From Olsenella sp. kh2p3 (GTDB taxonomy: Bacteria; Actinomycetota; Coriobacteriia; Coriobacteriales; Atopobiaceae): a stretch of DNA of 64,000 nucleotides. Under the pieces are notes generated by a model that was not told the DNA's origin, made no database searches, and saw only the letters and a list, made by a program, of their open reading frames with translations. The translations under genes were made by a program, and so were the position numbers. The DNA lies in contig FPKD01000007.1 in assembly GCA_900119625.1 (NCBI GenBank), forward strand, positions 50,965 to 114,964, read 5' to 3'. Shown piece by piece: positions 21,160 through 29,587 of the stretch (position 1 is the stretch's first letter; each line of letters begins with the position of its first letter).

Positions 21160-21222
21160 GGGATTGATTTACCGGGCAACGGGATTCCGTTACCGGGCAA
21201 CGGGATTGATTTGCCGGGCAAA
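21160..21222. repeat. three tandem 21-bp repeats upstream of gltB
   Basis: Units 21160-21180, 21181-21201 and 21202-21222, consensus GGGATTSRTTTACCGGGCAAC, are directly adjacent; CCAATCCCG follows as an inverse of the unit head. The array lies in the 371-bp divergent gap between gltB and the DUF2804 gene, about 210 bp upstream of gltB. No reading frame with a ribosome site covers it. Phased 21-bp spacing (two helical turns) suits a protein-binding array. The rest of the gap has only GC-rich hairpin-prone sequence near 20970-20995. Confidence 0.7.
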
Positions 21223-21325
21223 CCAATCCCGCTTTACTCAATCCCGTCTGCCGAAGTGGCGACGTCAACCTCCATCGGACGGTGGATGCTGAATCCACGG
21301 AGAGGTCTCGTGGAGAGGGGTTGCC

Positions 21326-22363
21326 ATGTCCGAGCATCGCATCACCGGAACCGGCAGGCTTCTTGACGAGGAGGGCCGTCTTCGCGAGCCCGGCTGGGCA
21401 ACGCGCCCGCCCTTCGCCTACAACCACGCGGACATCCAGGCGCCCCCGTGGCGCATCAAGGATTGGGACTACTACCTCATAAACGACGAGCGCTATGCCG
21501 TGGCACTAACCTTTAGCGACCTCGGGTACCTTGGACTTGTCTCGGCGTCTGTCCTGGACTTCTCGGCGCGCTCCTTCAAGACCACGTCCGAGACGGTCGC
21601 CCTGCCTCTGGGCTCAATGGGGCTGCCGGCAAGCTCGGACATGGGCGACATCTGCTGGGAGAACGCGCGCTGCCACGTGGAGTGGCGTCACGTGGGAGGC
21701 GCACGGCGCCTCTCGTTTGCCATGCACGACTTCGATGATGGCGAGGACCTTGAGGTGGAGGCCCTTCTCGACCAGCAGCCTCGCGACTCTATGGTCATCT
21801 GCACTCCGTGGGACGAGGACCCTCACGCGTTCTACTACAACCGCAAGATCGTGGGCATGCGTGCGTGGGGCGGCTTTAGGCGGGGCGCGCTCTTCCACGA
21901 GTTCTCGCGGGACGATTCGTTTGGGCTTCTCGACTGGGGACGCGGCGTGTGGACGTACGAGAACACCTGGTACTGGGCTGCCGCGCAGGGGCGCCAAGGC
22001 GGGCGCGTGGTGGGCCTCAACCTTGGCTACGGGTTTGGCAACACGCGCGCGGCCAGCGAGAACATGGTCTTCGTGGACGGCGTGGCCCATAAGCTGGGAC
22101 GCGTTGACTTTGGCATCCCCGTTGGCGAGAACGGCTACGCGTACCTCTCGCCCTGGCATATGACCGACGACGAGGGACGGCTCAGTCTGGCCTTCGAGCC
22201 GCAGATTGACCGCACCGACAACATCGACCTTGCGGGCGTAATCGTGAGCCGGCAGCACCAGGTGTTTGGGACGTTCAGCGGGACGGTAGTGCTCGACGAT
22301 GGTAGCGCGCTCTGCGTTGACGGGCTGCGCGGCTCGGCGGAGCACATCTACAACAAGTACTAG
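21326..22363 (+). CDS. DUF2804 domain-containing protein
   Basis: A 345-residue protein of the DUF2804 family, of unknown function. It is rich in aromatic beta-strand segments (RIKDWDYYLIN, GRGVWTYENTWYWAAAQG, GENGYAYLSPWHMTDDEGRL), suggesting a beta-sandwich like those of carotenoid hydratase-type or lipocalin-like folds, though that is only inference. No signal peptide or membrane segment. ATG 21326 is preceded by GGAGAGGGGTTGCC. Single gene, divergent from gltB. It ends before a convergent gap with repeat families C and A. Confidence 0.82.
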   Translation: MSEHRITGTGRLLDEEGRLREPGWATRPPFAYNHADIQAPPWRIKDWDYYLINDERYAVALTFSDLGYLGLVSASVLDFSARSFKTTSETVALPLGSMGLPASSDMGDICWENARCHVEWRHVGGARRLSFAMHDFDDGEDLEVEALLDQQPRDSMVICTPWDEDPHAFYYNRKIVGMRAWGGFRRGALFHEFSRDDSFGLLDWGRGVWTYENTWYWAAAQGRQGGRVVGLNLGYGFGNTRAASENMVFVDGVAHKLGRVDFGIPVGENGYAYLSPWHMTDDEGRLSLAFEPQIDRTDNIDLAGVIVSRQHQVFGTFSGTVVLDDGSALCVDGLRGSAEHIYNKY

Positions 22364-22415
22364 CGGCGGGGTGTGGTGGCGGCCGCGGCGGGGCGCGGTG
22401 GCAGGCTCTGTTTGA

Positions 22416-22505
22416 CAGCACCCCCGGCGTCGCCGGAGCAGGCGTTTTGGCGACAAGTGCGTACAAAAGGGGCCTTCCGGCGACATTTCTCCGGTTCCGG
22501 CGGCA
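22416..22505. repeat. family C hairpin repeat, locus 2
   Basis: A CCCCCGGCG/CGCCGGAG hairpin is followed by the linker GTTTTGGCGACAAGTGCGTA (identical to the linker at 29354) and the next half-hairpin GGGGCCTTCCGGCGACATTT. Confidence 0.65.
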
Positions 22506-22533
22506 CGGCATCTCACTCGGGCGTCGGCACCAA

Positions 22534-22636
22534 AAAACCTGCGGCTTAATAGCAGTTCGAAAAGAGCTCTGCCGAGCAAAACCGCAGGTAGACGCGCTGC
22601 AGCCATTTTCCGAAGTGCTATTAAGCCGCAGGTTTT
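22534..22636. repeat. family A palindrome, copy 3
   Basis: Perfect 21-bp arms at 22534-22554 and 22616-22636 (AAAACCTGCGGCTTAATAGC and on). CCGCAGGTAG at 22582-22591 has its fourth base on the axis. It lies between the convergent DUF2804 and larC genes. Confidence 0.88.
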
Positions 22637-22700
22637 GGACAGGCTCTTTGGCGCGCCCTCTGGTAAGCCCGGAGACGACGGCCACCAGCAGCCGCTACCC

Positions 22701-24053
22701 CTAGAGAGACGTCGCTGCGGCTAGGTACACCGTGCGGAAGTCAGCCCCAGCAGTGCGTGCCACCGCGCGCACCGACTCGTACTCCGGGTAGGCACGGAGA
22801 AGCCCGTCTCGCTCGCAGACCTTCACGCGCACAGTGCCGTAGCTCGTCTCGGCGTCGCGCCACGAGACCTCCATCACGCTGCGTTCCATGCGCTGCCGCC
22901 GGATGCCGATGGTCGTGGTCTCGGCGAACACGATGCGCTCGAGCGCCTCGCGGTGGGCGTCGTCGCAGATGATAGCCAGCTCGTAGGCCGGCCGGTTCTT
23001 CTTCATGAAGACGGGCAGGAAGTGGGCGTCACGGGCGCCCGCCGCCATGAGGTCCTCGAGAACGGCGCCAAGCATCTCGCCTGTGCTGTCGTCGATGTTG
23101 CACTCGAGCTTCCAGATCCAGTCGCCGGGGGCAGGGGCGCCGCCGTGGGCGGGGGCGTCGTCGGAACTCGGGGCGGCGCTGTGGGTAGGGCCGGCGCCGG
23201 AAGCCATGTCGTCGCCGGAGTCCATCTCCTCGATGAGCAGCGCGCGCAGAATGCTGGGCGGATCGTAGTCGCGCTTGCCCGCGCCCATGCCACACGCCTT
23301 CACCGAGAAGCGCTCCGGCAACGAAGTCGAGGTCATGGCCGCAGCAGCAAGGGCCGCGCCCGTAGGCGTGACCAGCTCGCCCTGGCGCGAGCCCACGCTC
23401 AGCGGCAGCCCCGTGTCAGCAGCGATGTTTACCACGGCAGGTACCGGCACGGGAATCACCCCATGCTGGCAGCGCACCATGCCCGTGCCGTCGACCACGC
23501 GCGGCACGATGACCTTCTCGACCCCCAAGCTGTCCAGGCAGACGGCCGCCGCCACAACGTCCACGATGGCGTCGATCGCCCCCACTTCGTGGAAGTGCAC
23601 CTCGTCCACAGGCACGCCGTGCGCCTTGGACTCTGCCTGGGCCAGCAGGAGGAAAGCCTTCTCGGCAAGAGACCGCGCGCGGGGCGCAAGGTCGAGCGAC
23701 GCGAGCACCTCTCGCACCTGCGCGTAGCTGCGATGATGGTGCTCGTGCGCGTGCGGGTGCCCGTCGCCGTGCGCGTGCGCGCCGTCACTCCCCTCTCCCG
23801 GCGTCCACTCGGGGTCGTACAGGTACGTCATGTCATGGTCGTGGCCGTCGTGCTCCTCGTCCAGCACCACATCAAAGTCGCAGCAGTCGAGGCCGGCCTT
23901 CTCCACGCGACCAATGCGCAACTCAAAGCCCTCGCCCGCAAGCGGAGCCAGCGCAGCTCGCACGGCCTCCTCGCTGGCACCAAGGTCCAGCAGAGACGCC
24001 ACGGCCATGTCGCCGCTGATACCGGTCTGGCAGTCCCAGAAAAGCGTGCTCAC
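22701..24053 (-). CDS. larC: nickel-pincer cofactor biosynthesis protein LarC
   Basis: A 450-residue CTP-dependent nickel insertase (cyclometallase) that completes the nickel-pincer nucleotide of lactate racemase-type enzymes. The start LFWDCQTGISGDMAVASLLDLGA is the typical LarC N-terminus; a His/Asp-rich stretch (EEHDGHDHD, then HAHGDGHPHAHEHHH, about 70-105) can bind nickel. Later motifs include EVHFHEVGAIDAIVDVV and PVPVPAV. GTG 24053 has GGGAGGGAG upstream and overlaps the larB stop by 4 bp. The frame is open further upstream but that part antiparallels larB. It is unfused, unlike the LarC1/LarC2 frameshift form of Lactobacillus. Confidence 0.92.
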   Translation of the reverse strand: MSTLFWDCQTGISGDMAVASLLDLGASEEAVRAALAPLAGEGFELRIGRVEKAGLDCCDFDVVLDEEHDGHDHDMTYLYDPEWTPGEGSDGAHAHGDGHPHAHEHHHRSYAQVREVLASLDLAPRARSLAEKAFLLLAQAESKAHGVPVDEVHFHEVGAIDAIVDVVAAAVCLDSLGVEKVIVPRVVDGTGMVRCQHGVIPVPVPAVVNIAADTGLPLSVGSRQGELVTPTGAALAAAAMTSTSLPERFSVKACGMGAGKRDYDPPSILRALLIEEMDSGDDMASGAGPTHSAAPSSDDAPAHGGAPAPGDWIWKLECNIDDSTGEMLGAVLEDLMAAGARDAHFLPVFMKKNRPAYELAIICDDAHREALERIVFAETTTIGIRRQRMERSVMEVSWRDAETSYGTVRVKVCERDGLLRAYPEYESVRAVARTAGADFRTVYLAAATSL

Positions 24054-24754
24054 GAGGCGCTCCCTCCCACCGCAAGGCGGTTGATCTGCGTGGCCAGGTA
24101 CGCCGCGCCAAACCCGTTGTCGATGTTGACCGTGGCCACGCCGTTTGCACAGGAGTTGAGCATGCTGAGAAGCGCCGCCATGCCGTTGAACGACGCCCCG
24201 TACCCAACCGAGGTGGGCACCGCAACCACAGGCACCGAGACAAGCCCGCCTACCACGCTCGCAAGCGCGCCTTCCATACCGGCGACTGCCACCACGCAGT
24301 TGGCCGCACGGATACCGTCCTCGCGTTCCATCTGGTCGAGCAGCCTGTGGAGGCCGGCCACGCCCACGTCGTAGTGACGCGTCACGCGGGAGCCAAAGAA
24401 CTCCGCCACGCGCGCGGCCTCCTCGGCCACCGGCGTGTCCGCCGTGCCGGCGCACACTACGGCGACGTGCCCCACCTGCGGCACCGGCACCTCCGGCGCA
24501 ACGCTCAAGATGCGCGAGACCGGGTCGTAGCTCGCCTGGGGCAGCACTTCTCGCACAAGGCCAGCCTGGTGCTCGCTCGCGCGCGTGCCCAGGGCCCGGC
24601 CGTCCGCGACAACAAGGTGCTGGAAGATTTTGGGCAGAAATGCGTCGGGCTTGCCCTCGCAGAACACCACCTCGGGAAAGCCGGTGCGCTTCTCGCGGTT
24701 GGTGTCCAGCTTGGCAAAGCCCAGGTCATCATAGCCGGCGCCGTTCTCGCTCAT
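24050..24754 (-). CDS. larB: nickel-pincer cofactor biosynthesis protein LarB
   Basis: A 234-residue carboxylase/hydrolase that acts first in the pathway, carboxylating the pyridinium ring of nicotinic acid adenine dinucleotide and releasing AMP. The C-terminal half resembles PurE: VAVVCAGTADTPVAEEA near residue 100, DVGVAGLHRLLDQ, and VAGMEGALASVVGGL with VPTSVGYGASFNG. The N-terminal part holds FPEVVFCEGKPDAFL. It overlaps larE (upstream) and larC (downstream) by 4 bp each, so the three are tightly coupled. Confidence 0.93.
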   Translation of the reverse strand: MSENGAGYDDLGFAKLDTNREKRTGFPEVVFCEGKPDAFLPKIFQHLVVADGRALGTRASEHQAGLVREVLPQASYDPVSRILSVAPEVPVPQVGHVAVVCAGTADTPVAEEAARVAEFFGSRVTRHYDVGVAGLHRLLDQMEREDGIRAANCVVAVAGMEGALASVVGGLVSVPVVAVPTSVGYGASFNGMAALLSMLNSCANGVATVNIDNGFGAAYLATQINRLAVGGSAS

Positions 24755-25629
24755 GCGCGCGCCTCCCCCAGCGACTGGTTCATGGAGCCCGTGTGGTAGC
24801 CCGCCAGGTCCATGGTCACGTACGAGAAGCCCAGCGAGCGAAGATCCGCGGCAACCTGCGCGGCATGCGCGACGAGCAGCCCAAACTCCTCGGGCAGCAC
24901 CTCGATGCGGGCAATGGGGCCCTTCTCGCCGTGGACGCGCACGCGTACCTGTGTAAGGCCCAGGTCGAGAAGCTCCTGCTCCGCGCGGTCCACCATGGCC
25001 AGGCGCGTACGCGAGATGAGCTCACCGTACACAAAGCGCGACGACAGACACGCAAACGACTGCTTGTCCCAGGTGGGAAGCCCCAGCTCGCGCGAAAGCG
25101 CGCGGATCTCCGCCTTGCGCAGACCCACGTGTCGAAGCGGGCTCAAGATGCCCTGCTCGGCAACGGCACGCAGGCCAGGGCGGTAGTCACCCTCGTCGTC
25201 CACGTTGGAGCCCTCGGCCACGTGCGCCATGCCCCTCTCGCGCGCGACGCGGCAAATCCGCTGGAAGAGTTCGCTCTTACAGAGGTAGCAGCGGTCCTTG
25301 GGGTTGTGGTCAAAGCCGGGGATGCCCAGCGCCTCCGAGTCCACCGGCACGTGCGCGATGCCCTCTCGCCCGCAGAAAGAGTCCGCCTCGGCCCGCTCAC
25401 GCTGCGGGAACGACTCCGAGCGCGCAGTGACCGCCAGGCACTTCTCGCCCAGCGCCTCGTGCGCGGCATACAGGAGCAGCGTGGAGTCGACCCCGCCAGA
25501 GAACGCCACGGCGACGCTTCCCTGCTCACGCAGGTAGTCCACCAGCCGGCGGTACTTCTCGCGCATCTCCTGGGTCACCGGCGGCACGCGGCGCGCCACG
25601 GGGTTCTCGCTGGCAGTCTTCTCGTCCAA
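24751..25629 (-). CDS. larE: ATP-dependent sulfur transferase LarE
   Basis: A 292-residue PP-loop enzyme that converts the dicarboxylated nucleotide into its dithiocarboxylate, using either a sacrificial Cys or an iron-sulfur cluster as sulfur source. The PP-loop FSGGVDSTLLLYA is near residue 42; FACLSSRFVYGE carries the conserved Cys region, and DRCYLCKSELF adds a CxxC. No ATG has a ribosome site at the 5' end: AGGAGG lies 10 nt before TTG 25629, which I chose; ATG 25689 is the other option. First gene of larEBC. No larA-like racemase gene is in the window. Confidence 0.9.
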   Translation of the reverse strand: MDEKTASENPVARRVPPVTQEMREKYRRLVDYLREQGSVAVAFSGGVDSTLLLYAAHEALGEKCLAVTARSESFPQRERAEADSFCGREGIAHVPVDSEALGIPGFDHNPKDRCYLCKSELFQRICRVARERGMAHVAEGSNVDDEGDYRPGLRAVAEQGILSPLRHVGLRKAEIRALSRELGLPTWDKQSFACLSSRFVYGELISRTRLAMVDRAEQELLDLGLTQVRVRVHGEKGPIARIEVLPEEFGLLVAHAAQVAADLRSLGFSYVTMDLAGYHTGSMNQSLGEARA

Positions 25630-25805
25630 GAGCAACACACCTCCTGCAACAGGCGGCCGACGAGCCCCTGCCGCCAGCCAAAGCACCAACCATGGTAGGG
25701 GATGCGCGCCGGGCCGCCCGGCCGCGATTAATTGCGCAACAAGTTTTAAAAAAACGGACGAACAATGGCGCTGTCAGCGGGTCAAAGAGAATGAGAGGCA
25801 ACACC

Positions 25806-26420
25806 ATGACACGTACCTGCCCTTACTGCGGAAAGGCCCTTGAAGATGGCGCCACGTTTTGCAAGCACTGCGGACGAAAGATTGATGTGACACAAACCGA
25901 AGGCACCACCTCAACGTCGGCAGCGCGCAAGGTTCGCCCAAGCAGCGCCACGGGCATCCAGACCAGCCGATATCACCATGCGCTGGAGAAGGGCCGCACC
26001 AAGACCTACGACGCCGAAAGCAGCTCGGTTGTCATCAGCCGCGACAACATCCAGGTCCACACCAGCGAACGCAGCATCATTGTCACCGACAAGACGGGCT
26101 ATGAGGTCATCCCCATGCGATCCGTCACCGCGGTGGGACTTGGGTCTGCCAACAAGTACATTGGCATTGCCCGCATGCTCATTATCTTTGGCGCCATCGC
26201 CGTGGTTGTTGCCCTCTGCGGAGTGCCACAGGTTGGACTGCTGGGCGTCCTGCTCGTCATTGTTGGCGCGGTTCTCATCGCCATGGGCAACAGGGCAAGC
26301 GTCTATGTGGAGAACGGCTGCTCCAAGCACTTCCTGCCCGTGATCTTTAAGGACACTGCCGAGGCAGAGGAGATCGTGAGGATCATCGCCGACACGTCCA
26401 ACGCGGTGAAGGCCGAGTAG
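25806..26420 (+). CDS. zinc-ribbon membrane protein
   Basis: A 204-residue protein. Residues 5-23 form a zinc ribbon with two CxxC pairs (CPYCGK and CKHCGR); a charged, Ser/Thr-rich linker is followed by a small beta-domain (VVISRDNIQVHTSERSIIVTDK) and two hydrophobic helices (about 120-160: MLIIFGAIAVVVALCG and GLLGVLLVIVGAVLIAMG). The tail returns to the cytoplasm. Function unknown. ATG 25806 lies 15 bp after another in-frame ATG (25791); either is possible. It is convergent with the EamA gene, only 20 bp apart. Confidence 0.75.
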   Translation: MTRTCPYCGKALEDGATFCKHCGRKIDVTQTEGTTSTSAARKVRPSSATGIQTSRYHHALEKGRTKTYDAESSSVVISRDNIQVHTSERSIIVTDKTGYEVIPMRSVTAVGLGSANKYIGIARMLIIFGAIAVVVALCGVPQVGLLGVLLVIVGAVLIAMGNRASVYVENGCSKHFLPVIFKDTAEAEEIVRIIADTSNAVKAE

Positions 26421-26440
26421 GCCAGTCTGCCGTCGCGCCC

Positions 26441-27307
26441 CTACCTAAAGAACGCCATCAGAAGCGTGGACGCCACGATGATGGCCAGGCCCGTGAGCGA
26501 GCGCTTGGTGTAGGTCTCCTTGAAGACCGCCGCCGAGAAGGCCATGGACACCACGATGGACAGCTTGTCGATGGGAACCACCACCGAGACCACACCCGTC
26601 TGGATGGCGTAGTAGTAGCAGAGCCACGAGGCGCCCGTGGCAACGCCGGAAAGGCAGATGAAGAGCAGCTCGTGCCTGTCGATGCCGCGCACCTCGCCCA
26701 GCTTGCCACGCATGGCCACAACCACCCATGCCATGACCAGCACAAAGCAGGTGCGGATGGCCGTTGCAAGGTTTGACTCCACGCCCTCGATGCCCACCTT
26801 GGCGAGGATCGACGTAAGCGCGGCAAAGACGGCAGAACCCACGGCGTACCACATCCATGAGCGCCCCTGGACGTCGTGGTCCTGCTGCTTGCGCTCAATC
26901 ATCATCAAGGTGCCAACAAGGATCCCCGCACAGCCCACAAGCTTCACGGCAAGGTTCTCGGTCTCGCCAAAGAGCACGATGGCGAGAAGCACCGTGAGCA
27001 CCGTGGAGCACTTGTCGATGGGCACGACCTTGTTGACGTCGCCCATCGAGAGTGCCTTGAAGTAGCAGATCCAGCTCGCGCCAGTGGCGAGACCCGAGAG
27101 CGCCAGGAAGAGCAGCGAGTTGGGCGTTATCTGGCCGATGGTGGGGATGGAGCCAACCACGCCCGCCATGAGCCACGCAAACGCCAGGACGACGATGGTG
27201 CGTACCGCCGTGGCCACGTCAGAGTCGGTGTGACGGATGCCGCACTTGGCAAGAATCGATGTGATGCCCGCAAAGACCGCCGAACCAACCGCAGCTAGAA
27301 CCCACAT
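26441..27307 (-). CDS. EamA-family drug/metabolite transporter
   Basis: A 288-residue membrane protein with ten predicted helices in two EamA repeats. The halves are unusually similar: VGSAVFAGITSILAKCGI against VGSAVFAALTSILAKVGI, and LSGLATGASWICYFKAL against LSGVATGASWLCYYYAI, each followed by a VVPIDK motif. Such DMT exporters move amino acids, sugars or nucleotides; substrate unknown. ATG 27307 is preceded by GAGAGGGG. It lies 39 bp downstream of the PPK2 gene, possibly cotranscribed. Confidence 0.87.
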   Translation of the reverse strand: MWVLAAVGSAVFAGITSILAKCGIRHTDSDVATAVRTIVVLAFAWLMAGVVGSIPTIGQITPNSLLFLALSGLATGASWICYFKALSMGDVNKVVPIDKCSTVLTVLLAIVLFGETENLAVKLVGCAGILVGTLMMIERKQQDHDVQGRSWMWYAVGSAVFAALTSILAKVGIEGVESNLATAIRTCFVLVMAWVVVAMRGKLGEVRGIDRHELLFICLSGVATGASWLCYYYAIQTGVVSVVVPIDKLSIVVSMAFSAAVFKETYTKRSLTGLAIIVASTLLMAFFR

Positions 27308-27346
27308 GCGCGTCCCCTCTCGTTGCGCCACATACCTTGGGTTATG

Positions 27347-28279
27347 TTAGCCGTTCTCGCGCTCCGTTGCGTCGCGCTCGGAGCGGTCGTCGTGGCCGCC
27401 CGTCTCGGCGAGCAGGCCCTGGCGCGCGGCCTCCAGGTCGCCGCGCTGCTCGGCGGGAAGCTCCGGGTAGTGCGGGTCGCACGCCTCGAGCGTATGGACG
27501 ATTGCCTCCGAGACAAGCCAGCGCGCGTAGAACTTCTGGTCCGCCGGGATAACGTACCAAGGCGCCTCCTTGGTGGCGGTGCGGTCAATACAGTGCTCGT
27601 AGGCATCCATGTACTTGGGCCACAGCTGGCGCTCGGTCACGTCGGACGAGGAGAACTTCCAGTTCTTGGACTCGTCATCGATGCGGTCGAGGAAGCGTCT
27701 GCGCTGCTCGGCGCTGCTCACGTTGAGGAAGATCTTGAGCACGCGGTAGCCGTTCTCCCAGAGGTAGCGCTCGAAGTCGCGAATCTGGCGGTAGCGCTGC
27801 TCGAAGAAGTCGTCCTTCGAGGTGTCGAGCACGCGCTTGGGCATACGGTAGGTCTTCTGGAGATCGTGCACGCGCACCACCAGCACGTCTTCGTAGTAGC
27901 TGCGGTTGAAGAGGCCAATGCAGCCGCGACGCGGCAGCCTGGTGACGGCGCGCCAGAGGAAGTCGTGCGCGAGCTCCTCCGAGGAGGGCTGCTTGAAGCT
28001 TGACACCGTCACGCCCTGCGGGTTTACGCCGCTCATCACGTGCTTGATGGTGGAGTCCTTGCCCGCCGCGTCCATTGCCTGCAGGATCACCACCACCCCC
28101 TCGCGTCCCTCGGCGTAGAGCTTGTCCTGGAGCTCGGCCATGCGCTGGGTGTTTGCCTCGGTGAGGGCCTCGAAGTTGGACCTGAGCTTCTTCTCCACGT
28201 GGACGTCCGTGGGATAGTCATCGAGCTTGAAGTGGCCCGACCCGTCGAACCTGCAGTCCTTGAGCTCCTGGAACTCCAT
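27347..28279 (-). CDS. polyphosphate kinase 2 family protein
   Basis: A roughly 310-residue PPK2 that moves phosphate between polyphosphate and nucleoside mono- or diphosphates. The Walker A-like loop is QAMDAAGKDSTIKHV (near 82); the lid/Walker B region has RRGCIGLFNRSYYEDVLVVRVH and RFLDRIDDESKNWKF. A single domain of this size with AAGKDS fits the class III or class I single-domain enzymes, so AMP or ADP may be the acceptor. Two adjacent ATGs (28279 and 28285) follow GAGGAG by 10 and 4 nt. The C-terminal tail (GGHDDRSERDATERENG) is charged and variable. Confidence 0.88.
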   Translation of the reverse strand: MEFQELKDCRFDGSGHFKLDDYPTDVHVEKKLRSNFEALTEANTQRMAELQDKLYAEGREGVVVILQAMDAAGKDSTIKHVMSGVNPQGVTVSSFKQPSSEELAHDFLWRAVTRLPRRGCIGLFNRSYYEDVLVVRVHDLQKTYRMPKRVLDTSKDDFFEQRYRQIRDFERYLWENGYRVLKIFLNVSSAEQRRRFLDRIDDESKNWKFSSSDVTERQLWPKYMDAYEHCIDRTATKEAPWYVIPADQKFYARWLVSEAIVHTLEACDPHYPELPAEQRGDLEAARQGLLAETGGHDDRSERDATERENG

Positions 28280-28338
28280 ATGCATGCATCTCCTCGAGGT
28301 TCTCGGTAGGCGCGCTATTGCGCGCGCCACTTGTCTAC

Positions 28339-29259
28339 CTACCCCATGGGGGCGGGGCTAACGCACGTGGTTGGTGCGCCGGCGCCGCAGCGGTTCTCGC
28401 CCTCTTCGCACATGAATGCGGGCATGGCACCCGTCTTGGCTGCTGCAGCGATGTCGAGAAGGGCGTCGGCAACCGCGTCCTCGGTCACCGCGCCAATGTG
28501 CCAGCGCGCCGCTGCCGCAACCTCGGGAGCCGCATTCGAGACGGCGACGGAATTGGGTACGCCCTCGATGATGGCCAGGTCATTCTCGGAGTCTCCAAAG
28601 ACGCAGACCTCGTTAAGACCTATGCCCAGCTGGTCCATGAGGATTGTAAGGCCACTCATCTTGGAGACGCCGGCGGGCAGGATGTCCAACGTGGAGGAAG
28701 CGGCGCTGGGAAAGACGAAGTCGAACTCGGGGAAGTCGCGGACCAGGTCCTGGCGGAGGTCCTCCATGTGGGCGCGCGAGTGGTCGCTGTGGATGTTGTT
28801 CTTCACGTATGTGCCGGCCGGAATGTGCGCCGACGTGCAGTGAAACGCGCGAAAGGCCTTGGGGTGACGCGCAAGCTCCTCGTCCGTGATGCCTACGACA
28901 ACGTCGCTGTCTTCGCGATCGTTGTCGTAGGCGGTAAGGGCGGTCCTCTCGCCGTCACGTTTGCGCAGGTAGGCAATCAGGCGTTCGAGACTTTTGTGCG
29001 CGGGCGCCTCCTGGTAGATCACACGGCCGCGCAGGCGCACGACCTGCCCATTCACAAAGACGCCGGTCTGGAAGCAGTCTGCTGCGTCGTTCTCGAACAT
29101 CCATGACATCATGGCGACGGTCCGGCCGGAGATGGGGCCGGCGAGCACGCCCGGCGCGGCGTTCACGGCGCGCACGGCTGCAATGGCCGCGTCCGACGCG
29201 CGACCCTTGCCATAGGGAATCAAGGTGTTGTCGAGGTCCGAGAGTGCGAGCTTTATCAC
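28339..29259 (-). CDS. HAD-superfamily IIB (Cof-like) hydrolase
   Basis: A 306-residue phosphatase of the haloacid dehalogenase type. Motif I is LALSDLDNTLIP (nucleophile Asp near 8), motif II PISGRT (near 45), and motif IV GDSENDLAIIEGV, which binds Mg2+; the C2B cap lies between. Substrates of such enzymes are small phosphorylated metabolites, not predictable here. GTG 29259 follows AAGGGAAGC; the open frame upstream runs into intergenic repeats and is not part of the gene. The last 30 residues (MCEEGENRCGAGAPTTC) contain three Cys of unknown meaning. Confidence 0.85.
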   Translation of the reverse strand: MIKLALSDLDNTLIPYGKGRASDAAIAAVRAVNAAPGVLAGPISGRTVAMMSWMFENDAADCFQTGVFVNGQVVRLRGRVIYQEAPAHKSLERLIAYLRKRDGERTALTAYDNDREDSDVVVGITDEELARHPKAFRAFHCTSAHIPAGTYVKNNIHSDHSRAHMEDLRQDLVRDFPEFDFVFPSAASSTLDILPAGVSKMSGLTILMDQLGIGLNEVCVFGDSENDLAIIEGVPNSVAVSNAAPEVAAAARWHIGAVTEDAVADALLDIAAAAKTGAMPAFMCEEGENRCGAGAPTTCVSPAPMG

Positions 29260-29334
29260 GACGCTTCCCTTCTCGTCCGCAGTCTGCTGAGAAGAGCATA
29301 CGGCAGTGCGGAGCGCAGGTGCCTTGGCGGTCGA

Positions 29335-29465
29335 CGCAATCGCCGGAGGGCCCGTTTTGGCGACAAGTGCGTACAAAACCGCTGCTCCGGCGACGTTTTG
29401 CCGCCGGAAGGCAAGTTTTGGCGACAAGTGCGTAAAAAACCGCTGCTCCGGCGACGTCTTGCGGT
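29335..29465. repeat. family C hairpin repeats, locus 3 (period 61)
   Basis: The linker GTTTTGGCGACAAGTGCGTA occurs at 29354 and again at 29415, exactly 61 bp later, each followed by CCGCTGCTCCGGCGACG hairpin halves. The cluster fills the gap between the HAD gene start and the 3' end of the radical SAM gene. Confidence 0.7.
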
Positions 29466-29587
29466 TGCGTGCCGCGTTCGCACCGCGCCAGCGCCACCCC
29501 CACGCACAAGAAACGCCCCGTCGCCACGGCCATCCGGCAGCAGCGACGGGGCGACAAGCGCTTTCGCGCGAGAGAACCAATCAGCGC

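Noticed and set aside
21614..22606. Minus-strand 330-codon frame across the DUF2804 gene and repeats
   Set aside because: Antisense to DUF2804 and running through family A and C repeats; no ribosome site.
22701..24455. LarC extended to 584 residues
   Set aside because: The extra 134 codons overlap larB in another frame and lack conservation; GTG 24053 has a good ribosome site and the usual 4-bp overlap.
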